From assembly GCF_017592825.1 (NCBI RefSeq), contig NZ_JAGFMD010000001.1:1-64000 (forward strand): a stretch of DNA of 64,000 nt. The letters are read 5' to 3'. Origin of the DNA: Roseivirga sp. E12. GTDB taxonomy: Bacteria > Bacteroidota > Bacteroidia > Cytophagales > Cyclobacteriaceae. Positions 58,348-64,000 of this stretch are shown here, in pieces. Each line of letters begins with the position of its first letter. The first letter of the stretch is position 1. The notes below the pieces were generated by a model that saw nothing but the letters and a program-made list of their open reading frames with translations, searched no databases and was not told the DNA's origin. The position numbers and the translations under genes are program-made.

Positions 58348-58371
58348 TTTTCAAGAAAGACGATAGATTTG

Positions 58372-58405
58372 AAACCACCCTGATATCTCGGGGTGGTTTT
58401 TTTGT
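58372..58405 (+). terminator. glnN terminator
   Basis: AAACCACCC / GGGTGGTTT form a 9-bp stem with a 10-base loop, followed by seven or more T. It is 25 bases after the glnN stop. Confidence 0.95.
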
Positions 58406-58429
58406 TTAGTTTCATGAAAACTTCATTGA

Positions 58430-59317
58430 ATGGGAAAATGGCGTAAAAGAATCAGAGTAGGGTGTCTGTCTATGTTGGTGCTGTTTATTGTCTTAACTCA
58501 GGTGGTTAGCGGCTGTGTAAGTTTCAGTATGTCTGATAAGGAAGTAGAAGAATACTTCGAGGAGGAGCCTAATAAACCTGTTAGTAAATTCTATGATGTA
58601 GATGGCTATACCATGCACTATATGTATCAGGATATGGACAAAGAGGGGAGTCTGGTCTTTATACATGGGACTCCAGGATCATGGGATGCATTCATTTCTT
58701 ATTTTAAGTCAGACACTCTGATCGAAAGGGCGAACATTGTTTCTCCAGATAGACCTGGCTTTGGTAAGTCGAGCTATGGAAAACCTATTAAATCTCTAAA
58801 AGAGCAGTCAAGGTTATTGAAACCCATGCTTGAAGCAATACCTGCACCAAGGATATTGATTGGACATTCGTTAGGAGGGCCAATCGTAGCCAGAATGGCA
58901 ATGGATTACCCAGAATTGGTAGACGGTATCATTATGCTTGCTCCTGCTTTAGACCCAGCATTGGAACCGAACGAAGACTGGTTTAGAATTCCGATGAGGT
59001 GGCCAGTGATCGGAGCCATTGCACCTAAAATATTTAGGATTTCGAACGAAGAACTTGTCTTTCTGGATGAAGAACTAGAGTATATGTTGCCACTTTGGAA
59101 GGATATTACCATTCCAAGTGTTGTCGTTCAAGGAGCTAAAGACAAACTTGTGCACCCAGGAAATGCAGCCTTTGCCGATAGTATGCTAGTAAGTGCTCCT
59201 AAGGACATTGTCTTTCTTGAAGAGAGCAATCACTTTCTGCCTTGGAACAAGGGTGCGCTTATACGAAGAAAAATTGTTGAGATGCTCAATCAGATTAAGT
59301 CTGATTCGCTAAGGTAG
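58430..59317 (+). CDS. Alpha/beta hydrolase lipoprotein
   Basis: A 295-residue protein. The N-terminus MGKWRKRIRVGCLSMLVLFI...VVSGC has a signal-like helix ending in a lipobox (VSGC), so it may be a membrane-anchored lipoprotein. The catalytic core includes FIHGTPGSWDAF (oxyanion region), SPDRPGFGKSSY, GHSLGGPIVARM (nucleophile Ser), VVQGAKDKLVHPGN (Asp) and EESNHFLPWN (His). It fits the haloalkane dehalogenase/hydrolase-like group; the substrate is unknown. Its last 9 bases overlap the end of the convergent Lacal_2735 gene. Confidence 0.88.
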   Translation: MGKWRKRIRVGCLSMLVLFIVLTQVVSGCVSFSMSDKEVEEYFEEEPNKPVSKFYDVDGYTMHYMYQDMDKEGSLVFIHGTPGSWDAFISYFKSDTLIERANIVSPDRPGFGKSSYGKPIKSLKEQSRLLKPMLEAIPAPRILIGHSLGGPIVARMAMDYPELVDGIIMLAPALDPALEPNEDWFRIPMRWPVIGAIAPKIFRISNEELVFLDEELEYMLPLWKDITIPSVVVQGAKDKLVHPGNAAFADSMLVSAPKDIVFLEESNHFLPWNKGALIRRKIVEMLNQIKSDSLR

Positions 59318-59470
59318 CTTTTCGATCTGCTTGATTAAGGCATCTGCTTCAGCAGTTTTCAGATCACTGGCTTTTCTATCAGTATGAGAGAGTTTGTAGG
59401 CTTCGCCAACCAGCTTTTCGTACTTTTCTTGGAGTTTTTCTTTCTCTGTTTTTTTACTGAACCAACCCAT
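59309..59470 (-). CDS. Lacal_2735 family small protein
   Basis: A 53-residue protein, MGWFSKKTEKEKLQEKYEKL, VGEAYKLSHTDRKASDLKTA, EADALIKQIEKLP. This matches the Lacal_2735 type: hydrophobic aromatic start, EKEKLQxKYEKLxxEA, then TDRKASDxKxAEA. These are short helical, probably cytoplasmic proteins of unknown role in Bacteroidota. It is too short for the usual open-frame threshold. It overlaps the hydrolase gene end by 9 bases. Confidence 0.85.
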   Translation of the reverse strand: MGWFSKKTEKEKLQEKYEKLVGEAYKLSHTDRKASDLKTAEADALIKQIEKLP

Positions 59471-59514
59471 CTTTTTCCATTTTGATGCATTAACAGTATA
59501 CTAACCGAAAATGT

Positions 59515-61038
59515 TTATCTCCTTTCTTCTATAAGCTCACCGTTTTGGTAGACTTCAGTTTTAATGAGCCTTCCAGTTCCTGAGAACACTTTCCATTGGC
59601 CATTGCGAACCCCTTGGACAAGCTGGCCCTCAGTGAGTTTTTTGCCTCTTTCATCAAAGAATAGCCAATTGCCATTTGGATAGCCATTTTGATAAGGCCC
59701 TCTTGAAAAGAGTACTCCATTAGCATAATAATTGATGACTTGCCCATTCCCATTGTTCAAGTCACCGCTGTCTAGTGTTTTACCTCTTGATGAGGTGAAA
59801 CCTGAGATTTCGAGGAGTTTTCCCTTTCTCCATGTCTCTTCTTTCATTGGCTTACCAGATTGATGAAAGTAGCCCCAAAGACCGTCTTTTTCACCTGCCA
59901 TGTATGAACCTATAGACTCCAGTTTTCCATTGGAGTAATAAACAAACCACTGACCCACTTCTAAGTCGAATCGGTAGGTTCCTTCACTAATCAGTTTGCC
60001 TTGATCATTGAAAAACTTCCAGTTGCCCGTTCTTTTATCAATATCGAAAGAGCCAAACTGGGCGATCATGCCATTTCCATGATAGAACTTCCATGGTCCA
60101 GTCTTCAAACCAAGTTTGTATTCACCCTCCATCATGACCGCACCGTTTTCATAATACTGTCTAAAAGTGCTATCCATGAGCCCCAGCTTATAATAGGTTT
60201 TTGACTCAACCTGTCGATTGGCATACCAACTGGTGGCTTGGCCTACAGGTTTGTCATCAACGTAGTCGATTTCTGAAGCTTTTCTTCCATTCAAATGATA
60301 GCTCTGCCATTTGCCTGTTTTATTACCCTTGTCGTAGTACTCGATGGCGGATTTTCTTCTTGGTTCATGAAAGTATTCCCACTTGCCATCTCTGAGCCCA
60401 TTTACAAAAGCACCCCTTTCAATTATTAGTCCATCATAGTCGTACTTTTTCCAGTCACCATTCAGTAAGCCATTGGTGTAAGTGGCATCCAATGTCTTCG
60501 CTCCGTACTCATCAAAAACAGCATATGGTCCTTCCAGTTTCCCCGATTTATACTCCGACAAGATTTGCGTATCTCCACTCTCAAAGTATGAAATCCAAAC
60601 TCCATTTTTCAGACCCTTTTCAAAATTGCCTTGATCCAAAGGTGTTTTGTCATCACGATATGACTTCCATTCACTATTCAGGTAATTGTTCTCAAAATTG
60701 GCTCTAACAGCCATAGAGCCATTGGGGTGAAATAGGATATAAGGACCTTGGATGGTATCTGATTTGTAGGTCAGGCGAGCCCTCTCTAGTTTGTTGACAT
60801 ATATCAGCCAGACGCCATCTCTTTTACCATTAGTATATGGACCTGTTTGAAAATAAGAGCTGTCTTGATTGTAGGCAACCCATTTCCCAGACCGGAGCTC
60901 ATTCTCGTATTCTCCTTTTAGGGTCAAGGATTCCTCATCAACTGGGAAGATTAATTCGAAACCGGTTTCTTGTGCCTTTAAGGTATTCATGGCTAACAAG
61001 CCTAGCACTATGCAGAGCTGCAATTTGATGTTGTTCAT
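59515..61038 (-). CDS. Secreted MORN/YwqK-repeat protein
   Basis: A 507-residue secreted protein starting MNNIKLQLCIVLGLLAMNTLKAQ (61038); the extra 28 residues upstream belong to the neighbouring reading frame and lack signal character. The body is about 20 repeats of 21-24 residues with a pattern G.WK.Y...G...SEG.Y..G, for example GVWISYFESGDTQILSEYKSG and GPWKFYHGNGMIAQFGSF. These resemble MORN/YwqK-antitoxin-type beta-hairpin repeats. It may bind a partner at the outer membrane or be a structural protein. It is downstream of fabH and the gene at 61092. Confidence 0.85.
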   Translation of the reverse strand: MNNIKLQLCIVLGLLAMNTLKAQETGFELIFPVDEESLTLKGEYENELRSGKWVAYNQDSSYFQTGPYTNGKRDGVWLIYVNKLERARLTYKSDTIQGPYILFHPNGSMAVRANFENNYLNSEWKSYRDDKTPLDQGNFEKGLKNGVWISYFESGDTQILSEYKSGKLEGPYAVFDEYGAKTLDATYTNGLLNGDWKKYDYDGLIIERGAFVNGLRDGKWEYFHEPRRKSAIEYYDKGNKTGKWQSYHLNGRKASEIDYVDDKPVGQATSWYANRQVESKTYYKLGLMDSTFRQYYENGAVMMEGEYKLGLKTGPWKFYHGNGMIAQFGSFDIDKRTGNWKFFNDQGKLISEGTYRFDLEVGQWFVYYSNGKLESIGSYMAGEKDGLWGYFHQSGKPMKEETWRKGKLLEISGFTSSRGKTLDSGDLNNGNGQVINYYANGVLFSRGPYQNGYPNGNWLFFDERGKKLTEGQLVQGVRNGQWKVFSGTGRLIKTEVYQNGELIEERR

Positions 61039-61091
61039 ATCCAATTTGGTGTCTGGTTGAGACACTGGCAAAATATCAAATATTGAGCCAA

Positions 61092-61667
61092 CTAATCTTG
61101 ACCGAAGAAATCTTTGAAACATTCAACTCCTAAACGCTCAAAGTCATCAATTTGATTCAAATTATATGACTTGAAAATTTTTAAAGCCTCATTTGACTGA
61201 TAAATCCCTCTAGCTTTTTCTAAAGAAGAGACATTGATATCAATCGAATTGATAATTGAAATTTCGGTTTCCCAAATATTATCTGCCCAAGTCATGGTAT
61301 AGCCCTTACTTGTTAATCTCGATAAGTAACTTTCATAAATTGTCTTGGGCTCTCCTTTTAGCAGAAGACTAAATGAGAAGAAATTGCCATACCAAATCAC
61401 AGACCGGAAACTATAAGCATCCGTTTGCCCCAGTGAGGCAGGAAAGTCTATCACTTGAAAAGGGAAGCCTTTGTGGTTATTGCCTTTACTGACTTTGAAT
61501 GGAGTCTTGCCTAGTTTTGCGGGTAGGTGGAAAGGCTTTTCTTCAATGAGAGAGGATAGGCTTTCATGGAATGAATAGAGTAGACGGTTGACTTGTGTGT
61601 CTACTTCATTTTTAATGATAAAGCCTTCAGAATCGGTGATGAAATCTTTTTGCCTCTCTGTTAACAT
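61092..61667 (-). CDS. Conserved protein of unknown function
   Basis: A 191-residue protein. It begins MLTERQKDFITDSEGFIIKN, has KPFHLPAKLGKTPFKVSKGN, VIWYGNFFSFSLLLKGEPKTIYESYLSRL, and an acidic end with SYNLNQIDDFERLGVECFKDFF. No signal peptide or membrane segment and no family recognised. It starts 4 bases after the fabH stop and is followed by the MORN-repeat gene, so the three may be one transcript. Confidence 0.7.
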   Translation of the reverse strand: MLTERQKDFITDSEGFIIKNEVDTQVNRLLYSFHESLSSLIEEKPFHLPAKLGKTPFKVSKGNNHKGFPFQVIDFPASLGQTDAYSFRSVIWYGNFFSFSLLLKGEPKTIYESYLSRLTSKGYTMTWADNIWETEISIINSIDINVSSLEKARGIYQSNEALKIFKSYNLNQIDDFERLGVECFKDFFGQD

Positions 61668-61670
61668 GTC

Positions 61671-62666
61671 TTACCAGCGGATAAGAGAGGACGCCCATGT
61701 AAATCCACTCCCGAAGGCCGCAAGACAAATTAAGTCACCCTCCTTAATTTTTCCTTTTTCCCATGCTTCACTCATTGCAATCGGGATAGAGGCGGCTGTT
61801 GTGTTTCCGTAATGCATGATATTATTAAAGACCTTGTCATCAGGAAGTTTGAATTGTCTTTGCACAAAGTTGCTAATCCTCAAATTGGCTTGATGAGGGA
61901 TAAGTAGGTCAATGTCTTCGGTAACGTGACCGTTTTCTTGCAAGGCTTCATTTATCACTTCCGAGAACCTGACAACTGCATGCTTGAATACAGTATTACC
62001 ATTCATAGTCAGGTTGAAAGTCTTACCATCTAGCATATCTTTGGAGAGTCGCGTTTTTCTACTTGAGCCTGGATCGTGAACATAAAGCTCTTCTGCGTAG
62101 TCACCATCGGCATGCAGATGTGTTGAGAGTACACCACGGTCCTCATCAGTTGCCTGAAGAATAGCTGCACCAGCACCATCGGCAAAGATTACAGAACTAG
62201 AACGTCCTTCCGTAGACTTATCCAGAGCTGAGGATTGAATCTCTGCACCAACCACGAGAACAGTTTTGTACATCCCGGTCTTAATAAATTGATCAGCCAC
62301 AGAGAGTGCATATATAAAGCCAGAACAGGCATTTCTTATGTCTAGTGCTCCTATGCCTTGCAAGCCGAGTTCCCTTTGTAATAAGACGCCAGAACCAGGG
62401 AAGAAGTAGTCGGGAGTTATGGTAGCGAAAACAATGAATTCAATGTCCTTAATCTCTATACCTGCGCGGTCAGCAGCCATTTTTGTAGCTCTGGTTGCCA
62501 TGTTCGAGACGGTATCTTTATCTGGGTTAAACCACCTACGTGCTTCAATTCCTGTCCTTTCTACAATCCAATCATTGGTAGTATCCATGATCTTCTCTAG
62601 GTCGGCATTGGTTACCACATTTTCTGGGACATAGTGTCCAATTCCGGTTATCCTTGACTTTTTCAC
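61671..62666 (-). CDS. fabH: Beta-ketoacyl-ACP synthase III (FabH)
   Basis: A 331-residue enzyme using GTG at 62666, which gives the standard FabH start VKKSRITGIGHYVP. An ATG 21 codons upstream (62729) is possible. The catalytic triad is intact: Cys in DIRNACSGFIYAL, His in LIPHQANLRI, Asn in MHYGNTTAASIP. It condenses acetyl-CoA or branched acyl-CoA with malonyl-ACP to start fatty acid synthesis. Several fabH copies are usual in Bacteroidota. It heads the possible operon with the genes at 61092 and 59515. Confidence 0.9.
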   Translation of the reverse strand: MKKSRITGIGHYVPENVVTNADLEKIMDTTNDWIVERTGIEARRWFNPDKDTVSNMATRATKMAADRAGIEIKDIEFIVFATITPDYFFPGSGVLLQRELGLQGIGALDIRNACSGFIYALSVADQFIKTGMYKTVLVVGAEIQSSALDKSTEGRSSSVIFADGAGAAILQATDEDRGVLSTHLHADGDYAEELYVHDPGSSRKTRLSKDMLDGKTFNLTMNGNTVFKHAVVRFSEVINEALQENGHVTEDIDLLIPHQANLRISNFVQRQFKLPDDKVFNNIMHYGNTTAASIPIAMSEAWEKGKIKEGDLICLAAFGSGFTWASSLIRW

Positions 62667-62874
62667 TCCTTGGCTTTTAGGGTTCTCTTTGACTGGCTTA
62701 ATCCGATTCCATAGGTTTGGCCTGTACAAGTAGTATTGGAGTCGAAGTTAAAGAATTCTGATGAATTCGATTGCCAGTTTTTTGAACTCGATTTTGTGAA
62801 TTGATGAATTAAGAAAATCTATGTAACCTGTTTCCTATCTCTGCGTAACAGTGTGGATAGGGTTTTTTCAACGA

Positions 62875-63627
62875 ATGAAAAATTATAGTCTGTACTGTCT
62901 GATTTTTGTCGGACTGGTGTGTTTGGAGAGTTGTGGAGATGATGAGCAGAAGTTATCTGCAGATCAGATAATCCAGAAGGCAGTTGAACGCCATGGGGGA
63001 GAAAAGTACAACAATATGGAAGTTGAGTTTGACTTCCGAAAGCGTCATTTCAGAGCCAAAATCAGCAAAGGTCAGTATGTTTATGAACGCAGCTTTCGTA
63101 GTAAGGAAGGTTGGGTTACTGACGTTTGGTCGAACGACAAGTTCAAAAGAATGATCGATGAAAAAGAGATCAAACTTGACCAAGAAAACCTTAGAACCTA
63201 TCGAACCGCAACCAATTCTGTAATCTATTTTGCCTTATTGCCCTTTAATCTAGATGACCCTGTTGTCAACCGTCAACTAATGCGATCGGTTGAGATCAAT
63301 GATAAGGCCTATTATAAGGTTGAGATGACTTATGGCCAAAATGGCGGAGGAGAAGATTTTGAAGATGTCTATGTCTATTGGATCGATAAGGAGGATTTTA
63401 CAATTGATTACCTGGCCTATAGCTTCAATATCAATGGTGGAGGAGTACGATTTAGAGAAGCCTATAACCAACGGGAGGTAAATGGAATCCGCTTTCAGGA
63501 CTATCGAAACTATACGATCGACAAAGACTTTCCGGCTCAGGAGTTGGATTACGCTTTTCAGACCAAACAGCTGAGGTTACTCTCTGAAATTAAGCTTGAA
63601 AATATCAAGGTAGGCTTAGTTGAATAA
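62875..63627 (+). CDS. DUF6503-like outer-membrane lipoprotein
   Basis: A 250-residue lipoprotein: MKNYSLYCLIFVGLVCLESCGDD gives a signal with lipobox (ESCG). The mature part has DQIIQKAVERHGGEKYNNME, VEFDFRKRHFRAKISKGQYVYER, ALLPFNLDDP, and a late ITQKQL-type strand, matching the DUF6503 pattern. It is likely a beta-rich lipocalin-like or LolA-like carrier; function unknown. The Met at 62875 is chosen; the 8 codons before it precede the signal. It converges with the YedK-like gene, overlapping by 12 bases. Confidence 0.8.
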   Translation: MKNYSLYCLIFVGLVCLESCGDDEQKLSADQIIQKAVERHGGEKYNNMEVEFDFRKRHFRAKISKGQYVYERSFRSKEGWVTDVWSNDKFKRMIDEKEIKLDQENLRTYRTATNSVIYFALLPFNLDDPVVNRQLMRSVEINDKAYYKVEMTYGQNGGGEDFEDVYVYWIDKEDFTIDYLAYSFNINGGGVRFREAYNQREVNGIRFQDYRNYTIDKDFPAQELDYAFQTKQLRLLSEIKLENIKVGLVE

Positions 63628-64000
63628 AGTCAAATTGCCAAACTGATTGGCAGGAGGTACCTTTTCCCACAATGCTTTATTATTGAAATTAGGATCTGAC
63701 AGCTTCGGATTGATAGTATGTTGAAAGATATGCTCTTCACTATAAGGCTTGATGAAATCATGAATACTTTCAGAAGTATTTGATTCATTTAGCCATTCCA
63801 ACAACAAGTCATCATTTAAAATAGCAGGCATTCTTTCGCTAACCTTGATCACTTCGGAAGAAGCGGGTGTGGTAATCATCATAAAAGTGTGAACAGTGTC
63901 GCCAGCTTCAGTTTCAAAAGAGTCCCAAAGTCCCGCAATAGCAAAAACCGCATTGTTCTCTAGATGAAATCGATAAGGCACTCTTTCCTTTTTGGCTATC
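63616..64000 (-). CDS. SOS response-associated peptidase (YedK/SRAP), C-terminal part
   Basis: The frame is open to the window edge, so the N-terminus, including catalytic Cys2, is outside. The visible 127 codons read IAKKERVPYRFHLENNAVFA, IAGLWDSFETEAGDTVHTFM, MITTPASSEVIKVSERMPAIL. These match the SRAP/HMCES family, in which the GLW and RMPAIL blocks and an active-site His (in VHTFMMITTPAS) are conserved. The family covalently captures abasic sites in single-stranded DNA. Assignment is good, start unknown. Confidence 0.85.
   Translation of the reverse strand, partial: IAKKERVPYRFHLENNAVFAIAGLWDSFETEAGDTVHTFMMITTPASSEVIKVSERMPAILNDDLLLEWLNESNTSESIHDFIKPYSEEHIFQHTINPKLSDPNFNNKALWEKVPPANQFGNLTLFN

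Overview
The window comes from a Bacteroidota chromosome, most probably the order Cytophagales (Roseivirga- or Fulvivirga-like). This rests on gene content: type III glutamine synthetase, a DnaE with a fused N-terminal proofreading exonuclease, a Lacal_2735-type mini-protein, permease-prefix FtsX transporters, signal peptides ending in AQ, moderate-to-low GC, few strong Shine-Dalgarno sites and TAnnTTTG-type -7 boxes. The genus is inference. No rRNA, tRNA, CRISPR array, transposase or phage gene was recognised.

Layout. 1-2.7 kb: a tandem octamer array, a coiled-coil mini-protein, an ABM-domain protein, then a four-repeat OAA/MBHA-type lectin followed by a GH18 glycosidase, both without signal peptides. 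2.8-8.1 kb: a TPR lipoprotein with an HExxH site and a large beta-propeller/amidohydrolase fusion. 8.1-12.4 kb: small genes separated by ATCAGAGTC/GACTCTGAT hairpin repeats, including a TetR-alpha/beta hydrolase pair with two visible operators, and rluF. 12.5-16.8 kb: SnoaL-like protein, SBF transporter, then a five-gene minus-strand operon of DUF2589-type proteins plus a zinc ribbon; beyond it lies a decayed second copy of the SBF 3' end. 16.8-19 kb: ECF sigma factor, overlapping membrane protein (possible anti-sigma) and M23 peptidase. 19.1-22.8 kb: nitrilase and M14 peptidase. 22.8-26.1 kb: an AT-rich accessory cassette of two HEPN proteins, a DUF262 protein and an unknown protein, resembling a defence or toxin-antitoxin locus. 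26.1-32.3 kb: repeat-rich accessory segment with composite intergenic elements and a relic of a gene that is intact at 36 kb.

32.3-43.5 kb: small regulator-target modules (WYL-DUF4345, LytTR, PadR-permease, HxlR-SnoaL), an orphan TrpF-like protein, and an intradiol dioxygenase-like protein with a C-terminal thioredoxin-like region. 43.6-64 kb is mostly core: trxA, dnaE, a second M14 peptidase, a transmembrane HTH/LamG-like protein divergent from a LamG-like secreted protein, two small tail-anchored basic proteins, mtaB, glnN, an alpha/beta hydrolase, Lacal_2735, a MORN/YwqK-repeat protein, fabH, a DUF6503-like lipoprotein, and the C-terminal part of a YedK/SRAP gene that runs off the window.

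The best candidates for undescribed biology are the DUF2589 operon (four related proteins and a zinc ribbon), the leaderless lectin-GH18 pair, and the HEPN/DUF262 cassette. All family assignments come from reading translated sequence by eye; no database search was run.
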